From assembly GCA_947627325.1 (NCBI GenBank), contig CANQVO010000001.1, positions 124,001 to 188,000 on the forward strand: a stretch of 64,000 nt of DNA. The letters run 5' to 3'. The stretch comes from an uncultured Oscillospiraceae bacterium (GTDB taxonomy: Bacteria > Bacillota > Clostridia > Oscillospirales > Oscillospiraceae). Within the stretch, counting starts at the first letter, position 1. Each line of letters opens with the position of its first letter. The position numbers were made by a program, and so were the translations under genes. This document shows positions 34,709 to 44,323 of this stretch, in pieces. Below the pieces are notes generated by a model. It was not told the origin of the DNA, did not search any database, and worked only from the letters and a program-made list of their open reading frames with translations.

Positions 34709-35401
34709 TCAGAAGCCCCACTTATAGCCGTAGCCCCACACGGTGGTGATGTAGGCGGGGGTCTGGGGGTCGTCTTCGATCTTCAGGCGCAGGCGGCGGA
34801 TGTTCACGTCCACGATCTTCAGCTCCCCGTAGTACTTCTCCCCCCACACGGAGCTGAGGATCTGCTCCCGGGACAGGGCCTTGCCGGGGTTGTCCATAAA
34901 GAGCTTGATGATGGCGTACTCCACCTGGGTCAGCTTGACCCGCTGGCCGTTTTTCTCCAGGGTGCGGTTGCGGGTGTTGAGCAGGAAGGGCGGGTTGTTG
35001 ATGATCCCCTCCTCCGCCGGGGCCGCGTCGTCCCCCATGCGGCGGCAGATGGCGTCCACCCGGGCGGTGAGCTCGGCGGGGGAAAAGGGCTTGGTCACGT
35101 AGTCGTCCGCCCCGGTCATCAGGCCGGTGACCTTGTCCATCTCCTGGGTGCGGGCGGTGAGCATGATGATGCCGATCTTGGAGTTGCTGGCCCGGATGCG
35201 GCGGCAGACCTCAAAGCCGTCCATCTCGTCGGGCAGCATGATGTCCAGCAGGGCCACCCGGATGTCGGGGTTGCGCTTGAGCTGTTCCAGCGCCTCCGCC
35301 CCGGTGCCCGCCTCGATGGTCTCATAGCCCGCCCGCTTCAGGTTGATGACCACAAAGCTGCGGATGTTCGTCTCGTCCTCCAGGACCAAAACCTTCTTCA
35401 T
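34709..35401 (-). CDS. OmpR/PhoB-family response regulator
   Basis: This 230-residue regulator has a receiver domain (phosphoacceptor Asp in VALLDIMLPDEMDGFEV, about residue 54) and a C-terminal winged-helix DNA-binding domain (~130-230, ending TTVWGYGYKWGF). It is the cognate partner of the histidine kinase that follows, 40 bases away by the chosen kinase start. The sequence resembles the WalR/VicR branch of the family, but no WalR-linked genes are adjacent. Confidence 0.93.
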   Translation of the reverse strand: MKKVLVLEDETNIRSFVVINLKRAGYETIEAGTGAEALEQLKRNPDIRVALLDIMLPDEMDGFEVCRRIRASNSKIGIIMLTARTQEMDKVTGLMTGADDYVTKPFSPAELTARVDAICRRMGDDAAPAEEGIINNPPFLLNTRNRTLEKNGQRVKLTQVEYAIIKLFMDNPGKALSREQILSSVWGEKYYGELKIVDVNIRRLRLKIEDDPQTPAYITTVWGYGYKWGF

Positions 35402-35422
35402 CTCTGGCTCCCTCCTTGCCTG

Positions 35423-36781
35423 TCAGTTCTCCGCGGACCACTCGGTCCGGATGATGTGGAAGCGTCGACCAATCTCCTCCCCGGAAAGGCCGGTGTCCCA
35501 CACCTGGGACATGAGCTCGTAGGCGTAGGTGGAGGTGGCGTCGCTAAAGATGGTCTGGCGGTTGCCCAGGGAGGCCCGGGTCTGCTGGTTGGTGCCGGTG
35601 AGCTTGTAGAGGACCAGGAAGGTTCTGGCCTCCTCGTCCTCCCCCTCCCACAATGAGAAGGCCACCGCCCGCTCCCCGGCGCTGATGGAGTCCTTTCGGG
35701 AGACGGTGACCCGGCCGGTCCAGTCGTCGAGCACGTCGAAGTACCAGCCGTCGGTGACGTTGTGGTAGGTGGTCAGCACCGTCTGGGGCTGACCCAGGTC
35801 GTCAAACTGCCGCCACTGGAGCAGCCAGAAGTCGTCCGTAACGCCCTGGGCCTTGGGCAATAGCACGGATACGGGCTCCTCCATCACCCCGTCGTAGTTG
35901 ATGTCCCAGCCGGAGACGGCGGTGTAGGAGCGGACGGTCGCCTCGCTTCGGTGGGTGTCCCGGTCCAGGGTGATGTTGGTCAGCGCCCCGTCCCGACAGC
36001 AGAGGATGTCCACCACCTGCTCGGAGGACTCCGGGAAGCCGGAGGCGGCGAAGACGGCGGGCACGTCCCCCATCAGGTTGCCGCTACGCAGGCTCTTGAC
36101 CTCGTTGATCCCCGAGGAGAGCGGGGCGGTGGATTTTAGGGCCAGGGCCGCGCCGTCGTAGTCGTAATAGTCGGCCCGGGGGCTGCCGTCCCCGCCCACG
36201 GGGAGGGTCACCACCACCAGCTCCCGCAGCCCGTCCTCGTCCAGGTCGGCCAGGCGGAAGCGGGTGTAGCTGTTCACCCAGAGAAGCTCGATGCCCTCCA
36301 CGTCGTCCAGGCTGTACACCCCCAGGGTGCGGTCGTCCCCCGAGATGAGCCAGGAGACCAGGACCTCCTTGCGCTCCCCGCCGCCCACGTTCTCGTAGTC
36401 CACCGAGTAGATGGCGCTGCCCACCCCTTCGATGACGGTGTCCACCTGGTAGCTCCCGTCCTCCTGGAGGTCGAAGACGTACACCTTCAGAGGCCGCTCC
36501 GCCCCGGGCACCCGGAAGAAGGCCACGGCGGACTCCAGCACGCCGTCGCCGTCCAGGTCCTGGAGCTGGACGGTCTGAGAGTTGGCCCCCGTCTGGGGGG
36601 CGATGGACTCCCCGCTGATGGCCATGCGGACCTCGTTTAGCTTGGCGTTGAGGTTGCGGTAGTCCTCCGGGGGCTGGGGCAGGGCGAACATCTCATCCGC
36701 CTCGCCGCCCATACAGCCGGCGAGGGCCAGGATCAGGGCGGCCGCCAGCGCGGCCAGACCCGCTTTTTTCCACATCCCCAC
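35423..36781 (-). CDS. FG-GAP/VCBS-type lipoprotein in a two-component operon
   Basis: This 452-residue lipoprotein has signal sequence and lipobox LAGC (Cys23). The mature protein has repeated Asp-rich blade-like motifs: DLDGDGVLESAVAFF (residues ~75-89), DLDEDGLRELVVV (~190-202) and DINYDGVMEEPVSV (~300-313). These match calcium-binding FG-GAP/VCBS beta-propeller repeats. It is the first gene of the operon and precedes the response regulator by 21 bases, so an accessory sensory role outside the membrane is likely. The ligand is unknown. The BlaR1-like protein at 2075 carries similar repeats. Confidence 0.75.
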   Translation of the reverse strand: MGMWKKAGLAALAAALILALAGCMGGEADEMFALPQPPEDYRNLNAKLNEVRMAISGESIAPQTGANSQTVQLQDLDGDGVLESAVAFFRVPGAERPLKVYVFDLQEDGSYQVDTVIEGVGSAIYSVDYENVGGGERKEVLVSWLISGDDRTLGVYSLDDVEGIELLWVNSYTRFRLADLDEDGLRELVVVTLPVGGDGSPRADYYDYDGAALALKSTAPLSSGINEVKSLRSGNLMGDVPAVFAASGFPESSEQVVDILCCRDGALTNITLDRDTHRSEATVRSYTAVSGWDINYDGVMEEPVSVLLPKAQGVTDDFWLLQWRQFDDLGQPQTVLTTYHNVTDGWYFDVLDDWTGRVTVSRKDSISAGERAVAFSLWEGEDEEARTFLVLYKLTGTNQQTRASLGNRQTIFSDATSTYAYELMSQVWDTGLSGEEIGRRFHIIRTEWSAEN

Positions 36782-36826
36782 GGCCCATTCCCCCCTTTTG
36801 CCGATTTTTAGCAGATAGATAATGTT

Positions 36827-36855
36827 ATTATATCATCCCAAAAGTAAAAAAACAA
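36827..36855 (-). promoter_or_regulatory. Promoter of the lipoprotein/two-component operon
   Basis: On the minus strand TATAAT (36827-36832) lies 17 bases after TTGTTT (about 36850-36855). That -35 is the T tract of the ireB terminator, so the two signals overlap. Confidence 0.6.
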
Positions 36856-36877
36856 GGGACGAGCGGTAACTCGTCCC
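36845..36877 (-). terminator. Intrinsic terminator after ireB
   Basis: The stem GGGACGAG / CTCGTCCC with a six-base loop is followed on the minus strand by TTGTTTTTTT. It lies 22 bases beyond the ireB stop. Confidence 0.88.
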
Positions 36878-36898
36878 CTGCTTTTTGGTCCTGGGCGG

Positions 36899-37150
36899 TC
36901 AGTCGGCCAGGTAGGCTTTCAACAGCACCTGGAGCAGTTCGTCCCGGTCCAGCTTGCGGATGAGGGCCCGGGCGTTTTTGTGGTTGGTGATATAGGTGGG
37001 GTCCTCCGAGAGGATATAGCCCACGATCTGGTTGATGGGGTTGTAGCCCTTTTCCTGCAGAGCGTCGTAAACGGTGGTCAGGATCTGGCGGATCTCCTCT
37101 CCCCGGTCCTGCTGGAGGGAAAACCGGCGGGTATAACTCAAGTCGTCCAT
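36899..37150 (-). CDS. ireB: IreB-family regulatory phosphoprotein (UPF0297)
   Basis: This 83-residue small protein matches IreB/YrzL throughout: [20 protein letters not shown] and the C-terminal [16 protein letters not shown]. In Enterococcus IreB is phosphorylated by the PASTA kinase IreK and controls cell-envelope stress tolerance. The usual neighbour ruvX is not here, so the gene forms a single transcription unit with its own promoter and terminator. The ATG follows AAGGAGGTG. Confidence 0.92.
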   Translation of the reverse strand: MDDLSYTRRFSLQQDRGEEIRQILTTVYDALQEKGYNPINQIVGYILSEDPTYITNHKNARALIRKLDRDELLQVLLKAYLAD

Positions 37151-37189
37151 GGGGCCACACCTCCTTCGCGCGCCACAATGTGTAACGGT

Positions 37190-37218
37190 ATTGTAACCTA
37201 TTTTTCTCCGCTTGTAAA
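37190..37218 (-). promoter_or_regulatory. ireB promoter
   Basis: On the minus strand TTTACA (37213-37218), 17 bases, TACAAT (37190-37195) form a good sigma-A promoter 39 bases before the ireB ATG. Confidence 0.75.
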
Positions 37219-37241
37219 GAGTATAAACTGGAAATTTTCCG

Positions 37242-39929
37242 TCAGCGCAGCACCGCGCCCAGCTCCTGGCCCAGGGCGGCCAGGATGGACTTCACGTCCT
37301 CGTCGGCCTCCTCGCCGGTGAGGGAGCGGTCGTCGGCCCGGAGGGTGAGGTTGAAGGCCACGGACTTCTTCCCCTCCGGGATGCCGGGGCCCCGGTAGAT
37401 GTCAAAGAGGGAGACCTCCTTCAAAAGCCCCTTCGCCCCCCGGGCGATGCAGTCCTCCAGCGCGCCCACGGTGACGGCCTCGTCGCAGACTACGGCGATA
37501 TCCCGGGCCACGCCGGGGAACTTGGGCAGGGGGACGTACTCGGGGTCGGGCCCCTGGGCCTCCAGCAGGGCGGGCAGGGCCAGCTCGGCGGCGTACAGAG
37601 GCACGTCCACGCCGTAGTTCTTGCCCACCAGGGGGTGGAGCTGGCCCACCACGCCCAGGCGCTTCTCCCCGGCCCACACCGCCGCGCACCGGCCGGGGTG
37701 GTAGGGGGGGTCGTCCCGGACGGGGGTGAACCGTACGCCCTGACAGCGCAGTTCCTTGAGCAGGGCCTCCACCGCGCCCTTGATGGTGAAGAAGTCCATG
37801 TCCTCGCCATAGGCGCCCAGGGTGAGGTACTTGTCCTCCACGGCCAGGCCGTCCGGCCCGCCGGGGAGGTAGATCCGCCCCACCTCGTAGAGCCGCACGG
37901 ACTTGTTGCGGTAGTTGTAGTTCCGGGTGAGGATCTCCAGCATGGAGGGGAGGGTGGTGGTCCGCATGATGGAGGTGTCCTCCCCCAGGGGGTTGAGGAT
38001 CTTGAAGGACTGGCGGCGGGGGTCGTCCGGGCTCCAGCGGATCTTGTCGTAGTAGGTGGGGCTGATGAAGGAGTAGGTGATGATCTCGTCAAAGCCCATG
38101 GCCTGGGCGGTGCGGCCCAGGCGGCGCTCCAGCCGCTCCTCGGCGGAGTAGCCCCCCACGGTGGTCTGGCCCCGCATGAGGGTGGTGGGGATGTTGTTGT
38201 AGCCGTAGAACCGGGCCACCTCCTCGGCCAGGTCCGCCATCCGCTTCACATCCCCCCGCCAGGAGGGGACGGTGACGGCGCGGCCCTCCACCTGGAAGTC
38301 CAGCTTGCGGAGGATGGCGGCCATGTCGGCCTCGGGCACGTCGGTGCCCAGGAGGGCGTTGATCTTCTCCGGCTCCAACTCCAGCACGGTGGGCTGGGGG
38401 ACGTAGTTGAGGATGTCGATGACCCCGTCCACCACCTCGCCGGCGCCCAGCAGTTCCACCAGCTCGCAGGCCCGGTTCACCGCGGGGAGGGTGTTCAGGG
38501 GGTCCAGGCCCTTTTCAAACTTGGCGCTGGCCTCGGTCCGCATCCCCAGGGACAGGGCCCCCTTGCGGATGCAGGTGCCGTCGAAGCAGGCGGACTCGAA
38601 GACCACGTCGGCGGTGTCGGCCACGATCTCGGAGTTCATGCCGCCCATGATCCCCGCCAGGCCCACGGCGCGGTTCTCGTCGGCGATGACCAGGTGGTTG
38701 GCGGTGAGCTTGCGGACGTTGCCGTCCAGGGTGGTCAGTTCCTCCCCCTCCGCCGCCCGGCGGACGATGATCTTCCCCCCGGTGACGTAGCGGTAGTCAA
38801 AGGCGTGCATGGGCTGGCCGTACTCCAGCATGACGTAGTTGGTGATGTCCACGATGTTGTTGATGGGCCGCACCCCCATGGCCCGCAGGCGGCGGCGCAT
38901 CCACTTGGGGGAGGGGGCGATCTTCACGTTCCGCACCATCCGGGCGGTGTACCGGGGCACCAGGTCGGCCGCCGGGGTCTCCACGTCCAGGAGCTCGGCC
39001 AGGACGCCCTCCGCCCCGCCCTTCACCACTGGGTCGTGGAGGGTCAGGGGGGCGTTGAAGGTGGCGGCGGCCTCCCGGGCCAGGCCGATGACGGACAGGC
39101 AGTCAGGCCGGTTGGGGGTGATCTCGAACTCCACCACCTGGTCGTTGAGGCCGGTGACCTCCCGGATGTCGTCCCCGGGGGCGCAGTCCTCCTGGAGGAC
39201 GAAGATGCCGTCGGGGATGCAGTGGGGGAACTCCCGCTGTTCGGCGTGGAGGTCGGCCAGGGTGCAGATGGCGCCGGTCTTGGTGTTGTAGGCCACCATA
39301 TCGCCCTCATGGAGGTTCTGGCAGGGGGTGACCACGGCGGCGGTCTTCTCCGGGTAGGTCAGCGTGCAGGACCAGCGGCCCTCTCCGGCAGATTCCACGG
39401 CCTCCACCGCGGCGGCCAGCACGGGGCCGTAGATCTTGTGCCCGGGCCGCACGTCGGCGGGGACGGAGGGCTTGTCCGGGTCGATGGGGTGGTAGTCGTT
39501 CAGCAGGGCGGCGGCGGTGATAACGCCGTAGGGGAAGTCCCGCTCGTCCAGGCCCAGCTCCTTCAGGGAGCAGAGCATCCCCTTGGACTTGACCCCCCGG
39601 AGGTTGCCCCGGGTGATGTGCACCCCGCCGGGGAGCCAGGAGTTGTCCTTGGCAACGGGCACCAGGTCGCCCACGTGGATGTTCCAGGCCCCGGTGACGA
39701 TCTGCACCGGCTGGTCGGCCCCCACGTCCACCTGGCAGACCCACATATGGTCGGAGTCGGGGTGGCGCTCCATGGACAGGATGCGGCCCACCACCACGTT
39801 GGAGATCTCCGCGCCCAGGTCGGTGGTGGTCTCCACCTTGGAGCCGGAGAGGGTCATGGCCTCGGCAAATTCCTTGTCGGAGGCGGTGACGGGGACAAAT
39901 TCATTGAGCCATTCACGGGATAAGTTCAT
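37242..39929 (-). CDS. pheT: Phenylalanine-tRNA ligase beta subunit, with an insertion
   Basis: This 895-residue beta subunit, about 95 residues longer than most, works with PheS as an alpha2-beta2 enzyme to charge tRNA-Phe. Domains run from the tRNA-binding B1 domain (~residues 40-260) through B3/B4 (~290-400, editing) and B5 (~400-475) to the C-terminal FDX-ACB anticodon domain (~800-895). Compared with the family pattern, an extra ~100 residues (about 138-238) sit inside B1, between [14 protein letters not shown] and the usual [15 protein letters not shown]. pheS ends 18 bases upstream. Confidence 0.94.
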   Translation of the reverse strand: MNLSREWLNEFVPVTASDKEFAEAMTLSGSKVETTTDLGAEISNVVVGRILSMERHPDSDHMWVCQVDVGADQPVQIVTGAWNIHVGDLVPVAKDNSWLPGGVHITRGNLRGVKSKGMLCSLKELGLDERDFPYGVITAAALLNDYHPIDPDKPSVPADVRPGHKIYGPVLAAAVEAVESAGEGRWSCTLTYPEKTAAVVTPCQNLHEGDMVAYNTKTGAICTLADLHAEQREFPHCIPDGIFVLQEDCAPGDDIREVTGLNDQVVEFEITPNRPDCLSVIGLAREAAATFNAPLTLHDPVVKGGAEGVLAELLDVETPAADLVPRYTARMVRNVKIAPSPKWMRRRLRAMGVRPINNIVDITNYVMLEYGQPMHAFDYRYVTGGKIIVRRAAEGEELTTLDGNVRKLTANHLVIADENRAVGLAGIMGGMNSEIVADTADVVFESACFDGTCIRKGALSLGMRTEASAKFEKGLDPLNTLPAVNRACELVELLGAGEVVDGVIDILNYVPQPTVLELEPEKINALLGTDVPEADMAAILRKLDFQVEGRAVTVPSWRGDVKRMADLAEEVARFYGYNNIPTTLMRGQTTVGGYSAEERLERRLGRTAQAMGFDEIITYSFISPTYYDKIRWSPDDPRRQSFKILNPLGEDTSIMRTTTLPSMLEILTRNYNYRNKSVRLYEVGRIYLPGGPDGLAVEDKYLTLGAYGEDMDFFTIKGAVEALLKELRCQGVRFTPVRDDPPYHPGRCAAVWAGEKRLGVVGQLHPLVGKNYGVDVPLYAAELALPALLEAQGPDPEYVPLPKFPGVARDIAVVCDEAVTVGALEDCIARGAKGLLKEVSLFDIYRGPGIPEGKKSVAFNLTLRADDRSLTGEEADEDVKSILAALGQELGAVLR

Positions 39930-39947
39930 CGTTCACAGCCTCCTTTC

Positions 39948-40973
39948 TCAAAACTGCTCCAGGAATCGGACGTCGTTTTCAAAGATGAGCCGGAGATCGG
40001 CAATCTTGAACCGCCGCATGGCGGTGCGCTCCAGGCCGATGCCGAAGGCCCAGCCGGACCACACGTTGGGGTCGATGCCGGACATCTCCAGCACGGTGGG
40101 GTGGATCATCCCCGCCCCCAGCAGCTCGATCCAGCCCTCCCCCTTGCAGGTGGGGCAGCCCGCGCCGCCGCACTTGTGGCACTGCACGTCCATCTCGCAG
40201 CTGGGCTCGGTGAAGGGGAAGTGGTGGGGGCGGAAGCGGGTCCTGGTGCCCGGGCCGTAGAGCTGCTCCACCAGCTTGTTCAGCGTCCCCTTCAGATCGG
40301 CCATGGTGACGTTCTTGTCGATGACCATCCCCTCCACCTGGTGGAACATGGGGGAGTGGGTGGCGTCCACCTCGTCCTTTCGGTAGACCCGGCCGGGGGC
40401 GATGATCCGCATGGGAAGCTCCATGGTCTCCATGGCCCGCACCTGCATGGGGGAGGTCTGGGAGCGGAGCATCACCCGGCTGTCGGCGTCGAAGTAGAAG
40501 GTGTCCGACCAGTCCCGGCTGGGGTGGCCCTCCTCGGCGTTCAGCCGGTCGAAGTTCAGCTCGGCCAGCTCCACCTCCGGCCCGTCCAGCACGGTGAAGC
40601 CCATGCCCACGAAAATCTCCTTGATCTCGTCCAGGGCCATATACATGGGGTGGCGGTGGCCCATGTGGGCGGTCTTGCCGGGGATGGTCACGTCCACCGT
40701 CTCCGCCTTCAGCTTCCGCTCCAGCGCCGCCTCCTCCAGCTTTTTGGAGGCCGTCTCCAGCGCCGTTTCCACCGCGGCGCGGACCTCGTTGGCCAGGGCG
40801 CCCATGGCGGGGCGCTCCTCGGCGGAGAGCCGGCCCATCTGCTTGAGCACGGCGGTGAGCTCGCCCTTTTTGCCCAGGTACTTGACCCGCAGCTCGTCCA
40901 GGGCGGCGGCGTCCTTCACCGCCTCCAGGGCGGCCAGGGCCTCGGCCCGCATCCTTGCCAGTTGTTCTTTCAT
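39948..40973 (-). CDS. pheS: Phenylalanine-tRNA ligase alpha subunit
   Basis: This 341-residue catalytic subunit has an N-terminal coiled-coil (residues 1-~90) and the class II synthetase core. Its motifs include GHRHPMYMALDEIKEIFVGMGF (~104-125), SPMFHQVEGMVID (~207-219), and GGAGCPTCKGEGWIELLGAGM (~268-288), the last giving the Phe pocket. It lies between yitT-type and pheT genes under a T-box. The ATG follows AAAGGAGCG. Confidence 0.95.
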   Translation of the reverse strand: MKEQLARMRAEALAALEAVKDAAALDELRVKYLGKKGELTAVLKQMGRLSAEERPAMGALANEVRAAVETALETASKKLEEAALERKLKAETVDVTIPGKTAHMGHRHPMYMALDEIKEIFVGMGFTVLDGPEVELAELNFDRLNAEEGHPSRDWSDTFYFDADSRVMLRSQTSPMQVRAMETMELPMRIIAPGRVYRKDEVDATHSPMFHQVEGMVIDKNVTMADLKGTLNKLVEQLYGPGTRTRFRPHHFPFTEPSCEMDVQCHKCGGAGCPTCKGEGWIELLGAGMIHPTVLEMSGIDPNVWSGWAFGIGLERTAMRRFKIADLRLIFENDVRFLEQF

Positions 40974-40997
40974 CTCTGACGCTCCTTTGCGTGAAAA

Positions 40998-41921
40998 TTA
41001 CTGGTTTTTCTTAAAAACGTCCGCCACCTCGGTGATGGAGATGTAGGCGCTGGGGTCCTGGTCGTGGACCACGCTCTTCATCTGGCCGATCTGGAAGCGG
41101 TTGACCACGAAGTAGACCATGGCCTTTCTGGTGTGGGAAAAGCCCCCCTTGGCCTCCATCCAGGTGACCCCCACGCCGAAGTGCCGGCTGAGGGCGTCGC
41201 ACACGTGCTCGGGCCGGGTGGTGATGATGGTGGCGGCCTTGGAGCGGTCGATGCCCTCCACCACGAAGTCCACCGTTTTCAGGGCGGCGGCGTAGGTGAG
41301 GATGGAGTAGAGCGGCAGGGTCCAGCTCTGGAAGACGATACCGCAGACCACGTAGAGCGCCACGTTGTAGATCATCACGAAGGAGCCCACGGTGAGGCCG
41401 ATCCGCTTGGCGAAGATCACCGCCAGGACCTCCACCCCGTCGATGGCCCCGCCAAAGCGGATGGTCAGGCCGCTACCCACCCCGGAGATCAACCCGCCGA
41501 ACACCGCGCAGAGCAGAAGGTCCGTCCCCGCCAGGGGGGAGGCGGCGGACACGTCCACGGGCAGGACGTTGGTGATGAGGGAGGCGCCCAGGGCGTATAT
41601 GGCCACGGCGTAGGTGGAGTAGAGGGTAAAGGTGGGGCCCTGCCTGCGCCAGCCAAAGGCGAAGACGGGCAGGTTCAAGAGCAGGAGGAACGCCGCCATG
41701 GGGAGGACGGTCACCTTGTCCAGGAGCATGGCCGTGCCGGAGATCCCGCTGTCGTAGAGGTCCACCGGGTAAAGGAAGATGGTCACCCCGAAGGCGTTGA
41801 TAGCCCCCGCCAGCGTCAGCGCCAGCAGGTTCTGCCACCGCACCTTCGGCGGCCACAGCCAGGACAACTGCGCCCTGGACAGCCGCGGGGCGCGGCCCTC
41901 CCGGGTCTTCTTTTCCTCCAT
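40998..41921 (-). CDS. YitT-family membrane protein (DUF161/DUF2179)
   Basis: This 307-residue protein has about five to six membrane helices (residues ~28-200, DUF161) and a cytoplasmic C-terminal DUF2179 domain (~220-305, VTWMEAKGGFSHTRKAMVYFVV). Members include Bacillus YitT and YpjC; the molecular role is unsettled, with transport suspected. Its position is odd: it lies directly after a T-box leader and before pheS, so a membrane protein is apparently induced together with Phe-tRNA synthetase. Confidence 0.88.
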   Translation of the reverse strand: MEEKKTREGRAPRLSRAQLSWLWPPKVRWQNLLALTLAGAINAFGVTIFLYPVDLYDSGISGTAMLLDKVTVLPMAAFLLLLNLPVFAFGWRRQGPTFTLYSTYAVAIYALGASLITNVLPVDVSAASPLAGTDLLLCAVFGGLISGVGSGLTIRFGGAIDGVEVLAVIFAKRIGLTVGSFVMIYNVALYVVCGIVFQSWTLPLYSILTYAAALKTVDFVVEGIDRSKAATIITTRPEHVCDALSRHFGVGVTWMEAKGGFSHTRKAMVYFVVNRFQIGQMKSVVHDQDPSAYISITEVADVFKKNQ

Positions 41922-41956
41922 CTCCGCGCCCCCCTTCCCCGCCGAAAAACGGCGAC

Positions 41957-42209
41957 AAAAAAGCCCTCCGTCCCCTCACATTGGGACGAAAGGCCGATCC
42001 TTCCGCGGTACCACCCAAATTCGCGGGCCACGCCGCCCGCGCGCTCTGGACCGTGTAACGGCGTCACCCGTCCAGGTCTTTCCCCCCGGCCGCTCCCAGG
42101 CGAACCAAGCGCCCGTCCTCAAGCCCCGCTCTCAGCCGGCGGCGGGGCCTCTCTTGTGAGGCGGTCCACGCTATTTTCCTGTTCTCCGCGTTTCATAAGA
42201 ACAGAGGGT
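41957..42209 (-). ncRNA. T-box riboswitch before the yitT-pheS-pheT operon
   Basis: On the minus strand the T-box sequence GGGTGGTACCGCGG (42003-42016) is followed by a terminator stem. The stem is GCCTTTCGTCCC / GGGACGGAGGGC (about 41964-41990) with a run of six Ts. A GC-rich stem I lies upstream. The specifier is less clear than in the Trp leader; UUC (complement of 42102-42104, in GGTTCGCC) is the best candidate and fits Phe. The operon content supports Phe, but this is inference. Confidence 0.85.
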
Positions 42210-42238
42210 ATGATACCACACTTTTTTTCAAAACGCAA
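42210..42238 (-). promoter_or_regulatory. Promoter of the T-box-yitT-pheST operon
   Basis: On the minus strand TTGCGT (42233-42238), 17 bases, TATCAT (42210-42215). The -35 is weak; the region is otherwise AT-rich and well placed before the T-box leader. Confidence 0.5.
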
Positions 42239-42290
42239 GCCCATTTTCACACCCGCCCCGGGGAAATTGCGGGGGCTGCCCACCGCGGGC

Positions 42291-42345
42291 AAAAAAGCCG
42301 GGCGTCAGAGAGCGGGGGAGTTTCCCCCGTCTACTGAGGCCCGGC
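42291..42345 (-). terminator. Terminator after rfbB
   Basis: On the minus strand GCCGGGC and GCCCGGC enclose a smaller GGGGGAAACTCCCCC-type hairpin and are followed by TTTTTT. It ends the deoxysugar operon 59 bases past the rfbB stop and separates it from the T-box promoter. Confidence 0.85.
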
Positions 42346-42403
42346 GATGTTGTAACGCGCTCGCCTGTCGGCGGCTGTTTTTCTGTGTTGGAGGATAGGG
42401 CTT

Positions 42404-43426
42404 CTATCGGTTTCCGTACATCCGCTCATAGTAGGTCTGGTAGTCGCCGTTGATGATGTTCTCCCACCAGGGGCGGTTGTCCAGGTACCACTGGATGGTC
42501 TTGCGGATGCCGTCGGCGAACTTGGTGGCGGGCAGCCAGCCCAGCTCCTGGTGGATGAAGGTGGGGTCGATGGCGTAGCGCATATCGTGGCCCTTGCGGT
42601 CGGTGACGTAGGTGATCAGGCTCTCCGGCTTGCCAAGCTGCTGGAGGATGATCTTCACGATGTCGATATTCCGCATCTCGTTGTGCCCGCCGATGTTGTA
42701 GACCTGGCCCACCGTCCCATGCCGGAGGATCAGGTCGATGGCCGCGCAGTGGTCCTCCACGTAGAGCCAGTCCCGCACGTTCAGCCCCTGGCCGTACACC
42801 GGCAGGGGCTTGTCCGCCAGGGCGTTGGCGATCATTAGGGGGATGAGCTTTTCCGGGAACTGGTAGGGGCCGTAGTTGTTGGAACAGCGGGAGATGGTGA
42901 TGGGCAGGCCGTAGGTCCGCTGGTAGGCGTTGCACAGCAGGTCCGCGCTGGCCTTGGAGGCGGAGTAGGGACTGGAGGTGTGCAGGGGGGTCTGCTCGGT
43001 GAAGAAGAGGTCGGGGCGGTCCAGGGGGAGGTCGCCGTAGACCTCGTCGGTGGAGACCTGGTGATACCGCTGGACCCCGTACTTCCGGCAGGCGTCCAAC
43101 AGCACCTGGGTGCCCAGCACGTTGGTCTCCAGGAAGATGGCGGGATTCTCGATGGAGCGGTCCACGTGGCTCTCCGCGGCGAAGTTCACCACCACGTCCG
43201 GTTTTTCCCGCTCAAACAGGGCGTCCATGGCCGCCCGGTCGGCGATGTCCGCCCGGACGAACTGGAACTTGGGGTCGTCCATCACCGGGGCCAGGCTCTC
43301 CAGATTCCCCGCGTAGGTGAGCTTGTCCACGCAGATGAGCTCGTCCTCCGGGTGGTGGGCCCGCTCGTAGAAGATAAAGTTGCTCCCGATAAAGCCGGCC
43401 CCGCCGGTGACGATCATCTTGGTCAT
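42404..43426 (-). CDS. rfbB: dTDP-glucose 4,6-dehydratase
   Basis: This 340-residue SDR enzyme converts dTDP-glucose to dTDP-4-keto-6-deoxyglucose using bound NAD+. It shows the Rossmann motif GGAGFIGS (residues 8-15), the active-site STDEVYGDL (~125-133, with the Thr-Asp-Glu triad) and YSASKASAD (~157-165) with the YxxxK pair. I chose the ATG at 43426, which overlaps the rfbA stop (ATGA). No rfbC (3,5-epimerase) or rfbD follows, so rhamnose is not the expected product of this operon. Confidence 0.95.
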   Translation of the reverse strand: MTKMIVTGGAGFIGSNFIFYERAHHPEDELICVDKLTYAGNLESLAPVMDDPKFQFVRADIADRAAMDALFEREKPDVVVNFAAESHVDRSIENPAIFLETNVLGTQVLLDACRKYGVQRYHQVSTDEVYGDLPLDRPDLFFTEQTPLHTSSPYSASKASADLLCNAYQRTYGLPITISRCSNNYGPYQFPEKLIPLMIANALADKPLPVYGQGLNVRDWLYVEDHCAAIDLILRHGTVGQVYNIGGHNEMRNIDIVKIILQQLGKPESLITYVTDRKGHDMRYAIDPTFIHQELGWLPATKFADGIRKTIQWYLDNRPWWENIINGDYQTYYERMYGNR

Positions 43427-44298
43427 AGCGTCTCCCCCTCCGCGATCTCCTTGAGGTACTGGCCGTACTCCGTCTTCATCAGCGGCTCGGCCAGGCGGAG
43501 CAGCTGGGCCCGGTCGATGAAGTGCCGGCGGTAGGCAATCTCCTCGATGCAGGAGACGTACAGCCCCTGGCGCTTCTGGATGATGTTCACAAACTGGGAC
43601 GCCTCCTGGAGGCCGTCGTAGGTGCCGGTGTCCAGCCAGGCCATGCCTCGGAAAAATCTGATGCACCGCAGCTGGCCCCGGCGCAGGTACTCGTTGTTCA
43701 CCGCCGTGATCTCCAACTCCCCCCGGTCAGAGGGGCGGATGTGCTTGGCGATCTCCACCACCTGGTTGTCGTAGAAATAGAGGCCCGGCACGGCGTATTT
43801 GGACTTGGGCTTTTTGGGCTTTTCCTCCAGGGAGAGCACCTTGCCCTGCTGGTCAAACTCCACCACCCCGGAGCTCGAAGGGTCGTGGACGGGATATCCG
43901 AAGATCACAGCGCCCTCCTCCAGCGCCGCGGCATCGGCCAGGAACGCGGAGAAGCCGCCGCCGTAGAAGATATTGTCCCCCAGCACCAGGGCCACCTTGT
44001 CCGAGCCGATAAATTCCTCCCCGATGAGAAACGCCTCGGCCAGGCCGTTGGGCTGTTCCTGGACGGCGTACACAAAGCGCATCCCCAGCTGAGAGCCGTC
44101 CCCCAGGATCTCCTGAAAGACCGGGGTATCCCTGGGGGTGGAGATGATGAGCACCTCCCGGATCCCCGCCAGCATCAGGGTGGACAGGGGGTAGTAGATC
44201 ATGGGCTTGTCGTAGACGGGCAGGGCCTGCTTGGAGACCCCCTTGGTGATGGGGTAGAGCCGGGTGCCTGAGCCGCCGGCCAGAATGATGCCTTTCAT
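43423..44298 (-). CDS. rfbA: Glucose-1-phosphate thymidylyltransferase
   Basis: This 291-residue nucleotidyltransferase makes dTDP-glucose from dTTP and glucose-1-phosphate. It carries the N-terminal signature [20 protein letters not shown] and [15 protein letters not shown], plus [12 protein letters not shown] (~107-118), whose Asp binds metal. It supplies the substrate for RfbB and hence the deoxysugar route of this operon. It starts 25 bases after gtrA ends. Confidence 0.95.
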   Translation of the reverse strand: MKGIILAGGSGTRLYPITKGVSKQALPVYDKPMIYYPLSTLMLAGIREVLIISTPRDTPVFQEILGDGSQLGMRFVYAVQEQPNGLAEAFLIGEEFIGSDKVALVLGDNIFYGGGFSAFLADAAALEEGAVIFGYPVHDPSSSGVVEFDQQGKVLSLEEKPKKPKSKYAVPGLYFYDNQVVEIAKHIRPSDRGELEITAVNNEYLRRGQLRCIRFFRGMAWLDTGTYDGLQEASQFVNIIQKRQGLYVSCIEEIAYRRHFIDRAQLLRLAEPLMKTEYGQYLKEIAEGETL

Positions 44299-44323
44299 GA
44301 CTGCCTCTCCGTTTCTATCTTTT

